Part shown: positions 41,780 through 50,385 of the stretch, piece after piece
Numbering within the stretch: the stretch's first letter is position 1
Layout of the letters: the number at the start of each line of letters is the position of its first letter
DNA from: Paenibacillus peoriae KCTC 3763
Lineage (GTDB): Bacteria; Bacillota; Bacilli; Paenibacillales; Paenibacillaceae
Length of the DNA stretch: 64,000 nt
Assembly: GCF_000236805.1 (NCBI RefSeq)
Contig: NZ_AGFX01000001.1
Span: 93,945-157,944 of the forward strand
Direction of reading: 5' to 3'
Translations under genes and position numbers: made by a program
The notes under the pieces: generated by a model
Seen by the model: only the letters and a program-made list of their open reading frames with translations
Databases searched by the model: none
Told to the model about the DNA's origin: nothing

Positions 41780-42549
41780 ATGAAAAGGTAACTCCCCCGG
41801 AGTCGATGGATGAAGCCGTTGGTCTAATCTGGGAGTACCAGCAAACTAAAGATAACGAGATTGCTACCGTGCTGATCCACAAGTATGAACCGATGGTTAA
41901 GATGGCTGCCGGGAAGATCTCTCGCAACCGTCCGGACTTATACGAGGATTTATATCAGACCGGTCAGATGGCTTTGATCCGTCTGCTTCAGCAATACGAT
42001 ATCAGCTTGGGTATTCCCTTTGAACCGTATGCAATGAAAAGTATGCTCGGACATATGAAAAATTATTTGCGCGACAAATCATGGTACATTCAGGTTCCCC
42101 GCCGCATTAAGGAAAAGGGGGCGCTTGTTCAGCATGCTATTGACGAGTTGACTATTAAACTGGAACGTTCGCCGAATGTAAACGAGATTGCGGAATATTT
42201 GGATCTGACTGTGGAAGAAACGATTGAAGTGCTTGCTGGTCGTGAATGCTACCATTATGTTTCGCTAGATTCGTCTTTATCCCAGGAAGAAAGTGCAGCA
42301 ACGTTAGGTGAGCTTATTAGCTCGGAGGCCAACGATTATGATACGGTCGAAAAACGGATGGATTTGCAGCAGGCTTTAAGCCAACTGAAAGAGCAGGAAC
42401 AGAAGGTGCTCCTTCTCGCATTTCAGGACGGAAAATCTCAACGTATGATTGCGCAGACGTTGGGCGTATCGCAAATGAGTGTTTCCCGTATCCAGAAGCG
42501 GGCAACCGAAAAGCTGAAGCAGATTATGTCTAATTCCACTATTTTATGA
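41776..42549 (+). CDS. sigB: General stress sigma factor SigB
   Basis: A 257-residue sigma-70 family factor of the SigB/SigF type. Region 2 (DLYEDLYQTGQMALIRLLQQYD, with FEPYAMKSMLGHMKNYLRD), region 3 (SPNVNEIAEYLDLTVEETIE) and the region 4 helix-turn-helix (SQRMIAQTLGVSQMSVSRIQ) are all present. It directs RNA polymerase to general stress genes. Start overlaps the rsbW stop (ATGA). A terminator follows. Confidence 0.94.
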   Translation: MNEKVTPPESMDEAVGLIWEYQQTKDNEIATVLIHKYEPMVKMAAGKISRNRPDLYEDLYQTGQMALIRLLQQYDISLGIPFEPYAMKSMLGHMKNYLRDKSWYIQVPRRIKEKGALVQHAIDELTIKLERSPNVNEIAEYLDLTVEETIEVLAGRECYHYVSLDSSLSQEESAATLGELISSEANDYDTVEKRMDLQQALSQLKEQEQKVLLLAFQDGKSQRMIAQTLGVSQMSVSRIQKRATEKLKQIMSNSTIL

Positions 42550-42594
42550 GAAGACAGCAGAGTTTACGGTTTCAAATATTTGACGTCACATCGT

Positions 42595-42634
42595 AAGGAC
42601 ACGTTATTCCAAATAGGGAAGCGTGTCCTTTTTT
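42595..42634 (+). terminator. Terminator of the sigB operon
   Basis: AAGGACACG pairs with CGTGTCCTT across an 18-base loop, followed by a T-run. Confidence 0.85.
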
Positions 42635-42655
42635 AAAACGAACAAACGCAACAAA

Positions 42656-42938
42656 TTGTAGCGCTTCTGAGTTAAGTACCTATTTTGATTTTGAAACAAA
42701 GAATGGTCTGAAAATTGGAACATCAGCGAATCCGTTCACGAACGAAAAATATGTAGTTCTTCGTTGGTCAGGGTGGAATTTTTCGGCCCATTTTGAAAGT
42801 GGCCGTAATGTAGCCGCAGATGCAAATTATGTTGCAAGTGTCAATTTCACGAACCAACTCATTTGGGCGATAGATTATTTATTAGCGATACCAAACGCAA
42901 TCATTTTTGATGAAAGTCAAGAAACTATAATTCGATAA
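42656..42938 (+). pseudogene. Start-less 3' gene remnant
   Basis: An open frame of about 94 codons with protein-like composition but no start codon or ribosome site. It reads YFDFETKNGLKIGTSANPF, later WSGWNFSAHFESGRNV, and ends FDESQETIIR with a stop. It begins just after the sigB terminator. The style (aromatic-rich, compact, beside a TPR gene) recalls immunity-type proteins of polymorphic toxin loci, but I cannot name the family. It is probably the tail of a gene whose front was deleted. Confidence 0.55.
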
Positions 42939-42975
42939 ATTCACGAATGAGATTTTATGACGGACAGGAGAGATA

Positions 42976-43408
42976 ATGGTGCAACTTTCAGATTCCACCT
43001 ATTCCGAAATCAACACGCTATCTAAACAAGGTGAAGATTTAGTGAAGGCAGGCGATCTTGAGGCGGGCAAGCATAAGTATGTTGCTGCCCTCCGCTTATT
43101 GCCGGAAAACCATCGAGAATGGGAGGCCGCTACATGGTTAATGGTTATACGTGGCTATCGGGGATGTTCATTTTCGAATGAAGAATTACGATAAGGCATT
43201 CAAGTGCTTTTTTAATGCTGTTCAGTGTCCAAAAGGGTTGGGTAACCCCTATATTCATCTTCGGCTGGGGCAGCTATATTATGAACAGGAAAACCTCGAA
43301 AAGGCGATAGACGAGCTAACCCGGGCTTACATGGGTGCGGGTATTGGGATTTTTATGGAAGATGACCCAAAGTATCTTGAATTTTTGGAGACAAGCATAG
43401 AGATTTGA
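42976..43408 (+). pseudogene. Frameshifted tetratricopeptide-repeat protein
   Basis: Two overlapping frames make one TPR protein. The first begins at ATG 42976 after GGAGAG and reads to EWEAATWLMV; the second continues AIGDVHFRMKNYDKAFKCFF to LETSIEI. A +1 shift near 43147-43153 separates them, so the first product would end with an unrelated tail. The second part contains two clear TPR helices pairs (KNYDKAFKCFFNAVQ, QENLEKAIDELTRAY). An intact product would be about 143 residues. Such small TPR proteins accompany toxin-immunity loci; here both it and the preceding remnant look eroded. Confidence 0.75.
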
Positions 43409-43467
43409 GACGGGGCGTTTTGTGTCGTAGATATCTTGTTCAAATAACGGATACGTTAGTTCAATAG

Positions 43468-43520
43468 AACAGCGGTAGTCCAGGATTTTATTTTCTCGTC
43501 CTTGGGCTACCGCTGTTTTG
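43468..43520. terminator. Bidirectional terminator
   Basis: AACAGCGGTAG pairs with CTACCGCTGTT across a long loop; it separates the TPR remnant from the convergent YtxH-like gene. Confidence 0.72.
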
Positions 43521-43579
43521 GTTTCTGGCGTTAGATTAATTTGATCTCATGCCTTAGCTCAAAAGGATGCTCATTGACG

Positions 43580-43984
43580 CTAGGATGTTGCATTCAATTC
43601 CTTCTCCGACTCCTTGACTGCCTGGGCTGTTGCATCCATAATCTCTTGATCTGCCTTGGCTGCTTCATCAGCAACGTCGGCCGAAGCTCTGGCTACGCTG
43701 GATAAGATGATGTCTTTGCTCCCGGATACGGTTTTAGCCACATCTGCTGTTTTAGTAGAAACCGTTTTGGCCAAATCCGTTGCTTTGCTGCTGACTACAG
43801 ATGCAACGTCTTTTGTTTTATCGGATACAATCGTCATTTTATCAGACAGTTCGCTGCGCAATTCACGTCCCGGCTTCGGTGCGAACAGCAGGGCTGCCGC
43901 AGCGCCAATTAAACCTCCGATCAATAAACCCTTTGCAAAGCTTGAAGTATTGCCTGCCGTATTTTGATTGTCGATGTTATTCAT
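43580..43984 (-). CDS. YtxH-domain general stress-like protein
   Basis: A 134-residue protein with a glycine/alanine-rich membrane helix (GLLIGGLIGAAAALLFAPKPG) diagnostic of the YtxH domain, followed by a long helical region of 11-residue-like repeats (KTKDVASVVSSKATDLAKTV, STKTADVAKTV) similar to LEA/stress proteins. Homologues belong to the SigB stress group in B. subtilis, and sigB lies 1 kb away, but I see no SigB promoter before it. GAGGAG precedes the ATG by about 9 bases. Confidence 0.85.
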   Translation of the reverse strand: MNNIDNQNTAGNTSSFAKGLLIGGLIGAAAALLFAPKPGRELRSELSDKMTIVSDKTKDVASVVSSKATDLAKTVSTKTADVAKTVSGSKDIILSSVARASADVADEAAKADQEIMDATAQAVKESEKELNATS

Positions 43985-44130
43985 GTCATATCACTCCTCT
44001 TATATAATAAAAAAATATATAAAAAACCATGCTGCTTTGGATGATGCGAAAGCTTCGTGTGCTGCTTTGTCTTGCTTACTTCGTATATAAACGCCGTGAA
44101 CTTGGGTGAAACAATAAGCATCCGGTTCGC

Positions 44131-44722
44131 CTACAGGCGGGGAGTGGAAGAAGGGGGAGAAGACTGCAGACACGCTCGCCAGTAGAGCACAGGAACGGTA
44201 AACATCAGCCAAATGAACCCTGCCATATACCCACCCGCAATGTCGGTAGGAAAGTGAACTCCTAAATATACGCGGCTTAGTCCAATCAAGAGAATGAGCA
44301 ATACACCAAGGAAGCACGGAAGGAAGAAGTGCCGGGCGCTCCCGCTGCAACATGTCTTTGATGAGCGTATTCAATCCCCACATCGCTGTAAAGCTGCTTA
44401 TAACTGCAAAGGAATAAGCCTTTGACCGAAAATATACCCAGCACAAGGTGGCAACGCCGAGGGCAACGAGCAACGATATATGGAATGAACCGAAGGATGT
44501 AATGAATATAGCAACGGGGAGCAACCTGTAATGAGTAGTTGTCATCTCTGGAAAAATCACATTCTGAATACGTTCATCCCAATGTAAAAAAGGAGCTGTG
44601 CCAATCCATCGGATGGAGTAGGCAATGAGGAGCAAAATAACAATCATGACGATAGAAGCGTACAGACTGCGAAGCAAATAACTTGGCAGGAAACGAAATG
44701 ATTGAGACTTTTGAGGTAACAT
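44131..44722 (-). pseudogene. PAP2-family phosphatase, disrupted
   Basis: The N-terminal 130 residues read as a normal membrane PAP2 phosphatase, ending with motif 1 KDMLQRERP. The frame then runs into nonsense (SVLPWCIAHSLDWTKPR). Motif 3, SRVYLGVHFPTDIAGG, is present but in another frame and stops at 44131. Motif 2 (PSGH) and about 40 residues are absent between them. So there is a deletion plus a frameshift, and the enzyme cannot work. The unshifted frame would extend to 44000 as a tail of no family likeness. Intact relatives dephosphorylate undecaprenyl pyrophosphate or lipid phosphates. Confidence 0.82.
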
Positions 44723-44867
44723 ATATAGCCAATCTCCTCCTTAAGGCTAAGTGATAGATTGATCATGTTGTACTATAAACTTAACGAATAATAAGCTTGA
44801 AAGCAAAAACTTGACTAAGTAGCAGGTTGATTTGCCTTTGAGTCAATGTATATGCAACCTATAAAAA

Positions 44868-44926
44868 AATAAGGCTCGTATTCCGCCATCGCATCTGTTG
44901 ATGCGACCGGAGATACGAGCCTTATT
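44868..44926. terminator. Large palindromic terminator
   Basis: AATAAGGCTCGTATTCC pairs with GGAGATACGAGCCTTATT, and an inner CGCATC/GATGCG hairpin extends it. It follows the yfkK-like gene on the minus strand. The rest of the 291-base gap (44723-45013) is AT-rich with no gene. Confidence 0.85.
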
Positions 44927-45013
44927 TACGAGCACAGCGCACGATCATGAGCAGTGTTGTCCCAAATGATAGGTCATAAGCTAGTTAAGCGACCTGTCGC
45001 ACGGGCTGGGTGG

Positions 45014-45241
45014 TCAGGAGGGCTTACGCAATCTGCCCAGCTCAGAGACGATGGCTTCAACCTCTGAGATACTCAGGTTAGGTTTGCTTATCACCATATC
45101 ATAGACATCATGGATGTCCTCATATTGCTCCAGCGAGAATGCGGAAGCTTGCATAGCAGCTCCACTCGCCATACGAAGCTTGGTTTTAATACCTTCAATC
45201 ATATACTCAATGTTGGCATGAGACGGTACAGACAAATCCAT
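45014..45241 (-). CDS. UPF0435 (YfkK-like, DUF1128) protein
   Basis: A 75-residue helical cytoplasmic protein. MDLSVPSHANIEYMIEGIKTKLRMA and YEDIHDVYDMVISKPNLSISEVEAIVSELGRLR follow the UPF0435 family end to end. Function is unknown in the family. GGATGG lies about 6 bases before the ATG. It is divergent from the yyaC-like gene. Confidence 0.85.
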   Translation of the reverse strand: MDLSVPSHANIEYMIEGIKTKLRMASGAAMQASAFSLEQYEDIHDVYDMVISKPNLSISEVEAIVSELGRLRKPS

Positions 45242-45361
45242 TGTTAATGTTCCATCCTTTCATAACAGGGGAAGTTGCCTGTATTGTATCATGTTTTTGT
45301 TGTAGAATGTACTGAAAGCCAGAATGCCGATAAACAACGGAATCAAGGAGGATGGACAAAG

Positions 45362-45952
45362 GTGTCTTTGTATAATCGAGCTTCCGCATCCGGTCGCTCC
45401 CCCTTAGATCGTAATGTAGAAAAAACAGATCGTGAAGGACTCGCACCGTTCTTTCGGGAAATTCATGATCAGCATACTATAGATAAGCTGACCTTTGTTT
45501 GTATCGGTACAGATCGTTCGTCAGGTGACTCGCTGGGGCCGCTGGTTGGCACCATGCTCAAGGAGCAGGGGGTTCCACACGTCATTGGCACATTGACGGA
45601 GCCGTGTGACGCGGATCATCTGGTTTCGTATCTGGAGTGTATTCCCCAGGATCATCATGTCATCGCCATAGACGCTTGTCTTGGACAGCAGGGATCGACG
45701 GGGATGTTTCTTATTGCACGCGAGCCGTTGACTCCGGCCCGCTCCGTTGGATTGGCTCTGCCTTCTGTGGGACATTATAGCGTCGCAGCTATTGTGAACG
45801 AGCGTAGCCCCAAGCCCTATTGGACCTTGCAAATGACGTCGCTCCATCTCGTCATGACAATGGCTGCACATATTGCTAACACTGCGGCGTCTGAATTTGG
45901 GCTAAGAGCAGCCAAACAAGATTTCCTAGATGGCTACCGTTTCAGATATTGA
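45362..45952 (+). CDS. yyaC: YyaC-like spore-associated protease-fold protein
   Basis: A 196-residue DUF1256 protein. FVCIGTDRSSGDSLGPLVG and VIAIDACLGQQGSTGMF are the YyaC signatures; the fold is related to germination protease and hydrogenase maturation proteases. In Bacillus yyaC is expressed in sporulation, consistent with a spore former. The frame is open upstream to 45275, but AAGGAGG 9 bases before the GTG at 45362 gives the family N-terminus. The C-terminus overlaps no real gene. Confidence 0.87.
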   Translation: MSLYNRASASGRSPLDRNVEKTDREGLAPFFREIHDQHTIDKLTFVCIGTDRSSGDSLGPLVGTMLKEQGVPHVIGTLTEPCDADHLVSYLECIPQDHHVIAIDACLGQQGSTGMFLIAREPLTPARSVGLALPSVGHYSVAAIVNERSPKPYWTLQMTSLHLVMTMAAHIANTAASEFGLRAAKQDFLDGYRFRY

Positions 45953-46040
45953 TGTTCTGCTTAATAATATACATCAGCATGTTCTACTTACTAATATATT
46001 CAGCTCCAATAGACTATATACAGAGAAGGAAGGGTTTCAC

Positions 46041-46832
46041 ATGGAAAAGGTATTGTGCGAAGGAACGACGATCTGCTATGCCGAACAGGGGAAAGGAGAA
46101 CCGATCATTCTGCTGCACGGATTTTGCGGAAGCTCTTCCTATTGGGATGAGGTTGTTCCCTTGCTATCCCAAAGCTATCGGTGTATTGTTCCAGACCTGC
46201 GTGGACACGGGCGCAGCGATGCTCCACTCGGAGCCTACACGATTGATCAAATGGCAGATGATGTGCTTAAACTTCAGGAACAATTAGATATCGCGCAGGC
46301 TGCCTGGTTCGGTCACTCTCTAGGGGGCTATTTAACGCTTTCCGCGGTACAGAGACACGCGGAGCGTCTTACAGCCTTTGGATTGATTCACTCCACCGCT
46401 TATGCGGATACGGAGGAAGGCAAAGAAAAGCGAAACAAGGCCGTGTCCACCATTCAAACAGATGGAATTACCAGCTTTGTAGATGGGCTTGTCCCTGGGC
46501 TGTTTGCTCCAGATCATGTAGAGTCTATGCCCGGACAGTTACTTAAGGCCAAAGAAATTGGCTATAAAACGCCGCCGCAAGGAGCTGTAGGAGCTTCACT
46601 GGCTATGCGTGAGCGTTCTGACCGTGGGGATGTACTGTCAGCTTCTGCCTTGCCGGCCCTTTTAGTGGCAGGTGAACAAGATCATGCAGTTCCTCCAGCC
46701 CGCACGTTTACAACGGATCGCACCGGGGTAACTCAGGTTACTATACCGAAAGTGGGTCACATGAGCCTGTTCGAAGCACCGGAATTATTAGCGGATGCCA
46801 TCTCGTCATTTTTGGAACAACATTTGAAGTAA
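46041..46832 (+). CDS. Alpha/beta-fold hydrolase
   Basis: A 263-residue serine hydrolase. The oxyanion segment LLHGFCGSSSYWDE, nucleophile elbow GHSLGG (Ser near residue 96), acid AGEQDHAVP and base HMSLFEAP (KVGHMS) form a complete triad. PDLRGHGRSDAP is typical of the epoxide hydrolase/lactonase-like branch. The substrate is unknown. GGAAGGG lies about 8-14 bases before the ATG at 46041, and the longer in-frame extension from 45930 has no ribosome site. A terminator follows. Confidence 0.9.
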   Translation: MEKVLCEGTTICYAEQGKGEPIILLHGFCGSSSYWDEVVPLLSQSYRCIVPDLRGHGRSDAPLGAYTIDQMADDVLKLQEQLDIAQAAWFGHSLGGYLTLSAVQRHAERLTAFGLIHSTAYADTEEGKEKRNKAVSTIQTDGITSFVDGLVPGLFAPDHVESMPGQLLKAKEIGYKTPPQGAVGASLAMRERSDRGDVLSASALPALLVAGEQDHAVPPARTFTTDRTGVTQVTIPKVGHMSLFEAPELLADAISSFLEQHLK

Positions 46833-46850
46833 ACCTGAAGAAGAATTCAA

Positions 46851-46896
46851 AAACCGGGAGCACCTGATGTGACAATCAGCTGCTCCCGGTTATTTT
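46851..46896 (+). terminator. Terminator of the alpha/beta hydrolase gene
   Basis: AACCGGGAGC pairs with GCTCCCGGTT, with an inner CTGAT/ATCAG hairpin, then TATTTT. The 100 bases after it hold nothing clear. Confidence 0.8.
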
Positions 46897-46998
46897 GTGC
46901 TGTAAATTGGATTTTAGTTATGACAATGACAACTATACACTCGGCTTATCGGATTTCTGCCAGGCTTGCTGTAACAAGTTGGGTAGTGTGTAAGGTGC

Positions 46999-47565
46999 CT
47001 AATTCATATTGCTTTTGTTCAAGGCAAACGCCGTCGGCAAACCGTCAATACTCTCCAAACTTTTCTCATAGTTATACTTTTTAAGGGCTTCTTCACCCAT
47101 CTGAATCGCGACGTCCTTCAGCTTTTCCCGTTCGCATGTGAATGTCATGAAGGGAACCGCAAAACCACATGAATTCTGCACCATGTGAACGTCCACAACA
47201 ATGATTTGTCTTGCACCGGGAAGCGGGGTGAAGAGCGGGTACAGCTCATTCCATTGCTTGGTATCGGGTAACACGACTGTGCCAGTGCCGTAGAGCTTTA
47301 ATACACTTGGCGCGCCCTCAAATGCACAAAACATGAGGGTTACCCGTCCATTCTCTACAATGTGGGCGCTTGTCTCGTTGGTGCTCCCCGCCAAGTCGAG
47401 ATAGGCTACTTTCTGGTCCGACAGAATACGCAAGGAATCATAACCCTTGGGGGAAAGATTAACATGCCCCTCCTTGGATAGCGGTGCTGATCCTACAAAG
47501 AAAATGTGCTGCCGCTATATAAAATCTTGATATTCCGGTAATATCGAGCTAAATCGATTAGCCAT
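46999..47565 (-). pseudogene. Pyridoxamine 5'-phosphate oxidase-family gene with an amber codon
   Basis: Read from ATG at 47565 the protein is MANRFSSILPEYQDFI, then TAG (47517-47515), then an unbroken frame RQHIFFVGSAPLSKEGHVNL to the stop at 46999, about 188 codons in all. The whole is a split-barrel flavin/PLP-oxidase-like protein (SPKGYDSLRILSDQKVAYLD, ETSAHIVENGRVTLMFCAFEG). Only one codon is wrong, where relatives have Glu or Lys. A shorter product could start at a TTG at 47433 but would lack the first strands. Recent inactivation or a base-call error are both possible. Confidence 0.75.
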
Positions 47566-47659
47566 GCGCAATCATTCTTTCTCATAAAATAATAATCAAA
47601 TAATCGTTTCTCAGGAAAATAAAATTTAATAATATATTAAATAATTGTTTTATTTCATG

Positions 47660-47693
47660 TGATAATTTTGTTTCTTATGAAACAAAATTATCA
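47660..47693. promoter_or_regulatory. 34-base palindrome in AT-rich gap, operator-like
   Basis: TGATAATTTTGTTTC, TTAT, GAAACAAAATTATCA: perfect 15-base arms with a 4-base centre. It sits in a very AT-rich stretch (47575-47700) of the 375-base gap between the PNPOx remnant and the DUF6483 gene. Without a T-tail it looks more like a repressor site than a terminator. No other feature is seen in the gap. Confidence 0.5.
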
Positions 47694-47940
47694 TAATTCT
47701 AACAGGGAAGCAATATTGAATTTTTAAAACACTCGTAATTAGCCAGTCCTATGATAGGCCACAAAGAACTGTACCCGCTGTAATGTCGGAATGTCACATG
47801 CCATACGTGAGCATGCTGACCCCCCGGATCATTGATTGCTCTATAGTGACGGCATTTGGCTTTTGGAGAAGGATGTCTTACAATCAGAAGGAACAGGGTT
47901 CCTGGTTGTTTAGGCATCCAGATGAAAGGAAGGGAACGGG

Positions 47941-48597
47941 TTGCTAAGAAAAGATTATTTGCTCAGCATGATGGAAGAATTGACAACCGCCGTAGCAACC
48001 GTACTTGGACTAAGACGTGAAAATAAACACGTCGAAGCGCTGAATCAACTAGATGATCTGCTCAATAAGCAGTTTCGTCTACGTTCAGATTTGCTTAGAC
48101 GATTGCCGCCGGAACAAATCATTGAACTCTTCCGCCTGGGTCCTGGAATTGAAGCAGACAAGCTTCAGCAGGTCGCTCGTATTTTGGAAGAAGAAGCCAT
48201 GATTTACCTGGAAACCGACAGAACAGACGAGGGAATACGAATCTTGATGAAATCTCTTCATCTATATTTGTGCAGCGATTCGAAGGGCGCAGCTCGTGAA
48301 CTACAGACGCTGCCTGAACGGATTTCGTGTATCGTAAATCTGGTGCGCGAATATGAGTTGCCCCCTGAAACCAGCAGGCTGTTGGCTGCTTATTATGAGC
48401 GTGAGGACAGGTTGGATGAAGCTGCCGATGTTTGGTTCGGACTGGCATGGGAGCAGCCAGAACTGCTGTCGGAAGCAGAGTCATTTTATAGTCAATTGCT
48501 GGATAAGACCAATGCGGAGCTGGAGCGGGGTGGAATTTCACGCCAGGAAGTCACCGAGGGTTTGGCCGAGATCACCCAATTATATGAAAGAAAGTGA
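47941..48597 (+). CDS. DUF6483-like protein
   Basis: A 218-residue, largely helical soluble protein beginning MLRKDYLLSMMEELTTAVATVLG and containing HVEALNQLDDLLNKQFRLR and TPR-like helices near residues 90-190. It resembles the uncharacterised DUF6483 family of Paenibacillus and relatives. The TTG start has AAAGGAAGGG about 8 bases upstream. The methyltransferase gene starts 2 bases after its stop, so the two are translationally linked. Confidence 0.78.
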   Translation: MLRKDYLLSMMEELTTAVATVLGLRRENKHVEALNQLDDLLNKQFRLRSDLLRRLPPEQIIELFRLGPGIEADKLQQVARILEEEAMIYLETDRTDEGIRILMKSLHLYLCSDSKGAARELQTLPERISCIVNLVREYELPPETSRLLAAYYEREDRLDEAADVWFGLAWEQPELLSEAESFYSQLLDKTNAELERGGISRQEVTEGLAEITQLYERK

Positions 48598-48598
48598 G

Positions 48599-49798
48599 AT
48601 GTACCTTTTGGATTCACTGCGTGAACTAATATACCAATTGACCACAGGAGGCTCTCTTATAACCGCGACGCTAAGTCAGCTTCGCAAACGGGAGGATGCT
48701 TCCTTTACTAAAGTACACATCAAGCCTGTGGAATTGAAAAACAAGCTGCATTACCAGTTTGCTTTTCATTACAGCAACAAAGTCATTCATGAAAACCTAA
48801 CCCCTGACGAAGCTAATGAGCGCATGACCGCCTTGTTTGAGGATACGTTCCGTCAAGGTCTTTTATGTGCCAAGAATGCGGACTATCAGGTGCTGATTAG
48901 TAAAAAATATAAAGTGTCCATTTTGACAAAATCTCCGAGTAAAAGTAAAGCCGATCTGTCTCATAATCGCAAAAAGCAATATGTGCTGGAGGAAGGGGAA
49001 CGAATCCCGTTCCTGATTGAGCTGGGGATTATGAATGAGGACGGTAAGGTGCTGGCCCGCAAGTACGATAAATTCCGCCAAATCAACCGCTTTCTCGAAA
49101 TGGTGCAGGATGTACTGCCCAGCCTCCCCGTAGGCCGCCCATTGACGATTGTAGATTTTGGCTGTGGCAAATCGTATTTGACCTTTGCTTTGTATCACTA
49201 TTTGGCTGTACAGCAAAAACGGCCTTTGCAGATCGTTGGCCTGGATTTGAAGGCAGATGTCATTGAAACCTGCAACCTTCTGGCGCAAAAGCTGCAATAC
49301 CGCCAATTGGAGTTTCTGGTCGGTGATATCGCAGATTATAACGAACTGGAGCAGGTGGATATGGTCGTTACCTTGCATGCCTGTGATACAGCCACGGACG
49401 CTGCGCTGGAAAAGGCTGTACGCTGGGGAGCGTCCGTCATTTTGTCGGTTCCATGCTGCCAGCATGAGCTGTTTAGCCAGCTGGAAAATCCGGTGCTGGA
49501 GCCATTGCTTTCTCACGGTATCCTGAAGGAGCGTTTTTCTGCACTGGCAACGGATGGAATCCGGGCCAAGCTCCTGGATATGATGGGATATCGGACACAA
49601 CTGCTTGAATTTATCGATATGGAGCATACACCTAAAAATATCCTGATTCGTGCCGTCAAAGGCCAAGCGGGAGAGAAGTCCGTTCTATGGCGTGAATACA
49701 CGGCATTTCGGGATTTCATTCATGCTGATCCTTATTTGGAACGTGCGTGTGCAGATTTGCTTCCCGAAGGAGCAGGGAAGACGCAGACACATCGTTAA
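48599..49798 (+). CDS. SAM-dependent methyltransferase (METTL25/RRNAD1-like)
   Basis: A 399-residue protein. The class I SAM motif IVDFGCGKSYLTFAL lies near residue 184, QIVGLDLKADVIETC follows, and VTLHACDTATDAAL plus ILSVPCCQHEL are hallmarks of the METTL25/RRNAD1-like methyltransferases, whose bacterial substrate is uncertain (rRNA is proposed). The N-terminal 120 residues are a separate helical domain. The frame remains open further upstream inside the previous gene, but codon usage and spacing support the ATG at 48599, although its ribosome site (AAAGTGAG) is weak. A terminator follows. Confidence 0.85.
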   Translation: MYLLDSLRELIYQLTTGGSLITATLSQLRKREDASFTKVHIKPVELKNKLHYQFAFHYSNKVIHENLTPDEANERMTALFEDTFRQGLLCAKNADYQVLISKKYKVSILTKSPSKSKADLSHNRKKQYVLEEGERIPFLIELGIMNEDGKVLARKYDKFRQINRFLEMVQDVLPSLPVGRPLTIVDFGCGKSYLTFALYHYLAVQQKRPLQIVGLDLKADVIETCNLLAQKLQYRQLEFLVGDIADYNELEQVDMVVTLHACDTATDAALEKAVRWGASVILSVPCCQHELFSQLENPVLEPLLSHGILKERFSALATDGIRAKLLDMMGYRTQLLEFIDMEHTPKNILIRAVKGQAGEKSVLWREYTAFRDFIHADPYLERACADLLPEGAGKTQTHR

Positions 49799-49807
49799 GG
49801 AATATAG

Positions 49808-49846
49808 TAAAAGTGGGGCCACTACGGAGTGGCTCCACTTTTTTTG
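49808..49846 (+). terminator. Terminator of the methyltransferase gene
   Basis: AAAAGTGGGGCCACT pairs with AGTGGCTCCACTTTT (one mismatch) over a 4-base loop, with a T-run. Confidence 0.88.
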
Positions 49847-49916
49847 TAGTTCACAGCTCGCCGTTTGCAGCCACAGGTTGTTCCCTCTACTCCAAGTACT
49901 CTTGTGTGCGGAGCTT

Positions 49917-50240
49917 CTATCCGCCATAGGCACTTCTAAAAGCAGTGCACAAAGCGTTGCGATCCACCTTCCATAATGCCGCGAGCTCCTCACTGACATC
50001 TTCGTCCCACCAGTCGCACAGTAGCTTGCGGTTGCTACGGTTTTCAGCAATCCAGATGAGGTGTCCGACGACTTTGCGATAGTACAGCTCCTCGCCCTGC
50101 TTGACCAGATCGGGAGCAATGTGAACAGGCAGACGCTTGCGCGCTCGGTATAGCTCCTTGCTGCAAGCGCGCCGGATACCACGAGCTGTGGGTAAACGGG
50201 ATTGTGGATTGTCATGTTTGGGTGATTTGCCGGGAGGCAT
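49917..50240 (-). CDS. Uncharacterised small protein
   Basis: A 107-residue basic protein (RGIRRACSKELYRARKRLP) with a Trp/Leu-rich C-terminal half (VVGHLIWIAENRSNRKLLCDWWDEDVSEELAALW). GGAGG about 10 bases before the ATG supports translation. I have seen similar proteins in Paenibacillus with uninformative names, but assign no function. Transcribed alone, divergent from the DedA gene. Confidence 0.65.
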   Translation of the reverse strand: MPPGKSPKHDNPQSRLPTARGIRRACSKELYRARKRLPVHIAPDLVKQGEELYYRKVVGHLIWIAENRSNRKLLCDWWDEDVSEELAALWKVDRNALCTAFRSAYGG

Positions 50241-50385
50241 ATCTGTACCCCCTCCTCTCTCCCACAGCTTATGCGGACGGAAGAGCAGGGGTCACTGGCC
50301 CCCTGATTGAGCAAAGTGGCGACTTGTTCAGCCGCTGTGATAAACTAATGAAAATAGAGCAAAAAGGCAGGGAGTGGGCAGAGAG

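Noticed and set aside
47699-47917. A 72-codon minus-strand frame in the gap at 47.7-47.9 kb
   Set aside because: Histidine/proline scatter without a domain or ribosome site.
48863-49666. A 267-codon minus-strand frame inside the methyltransferase gene
   Set aside because: Antisense to the SAM motif and CCQH blocks; no start signal.
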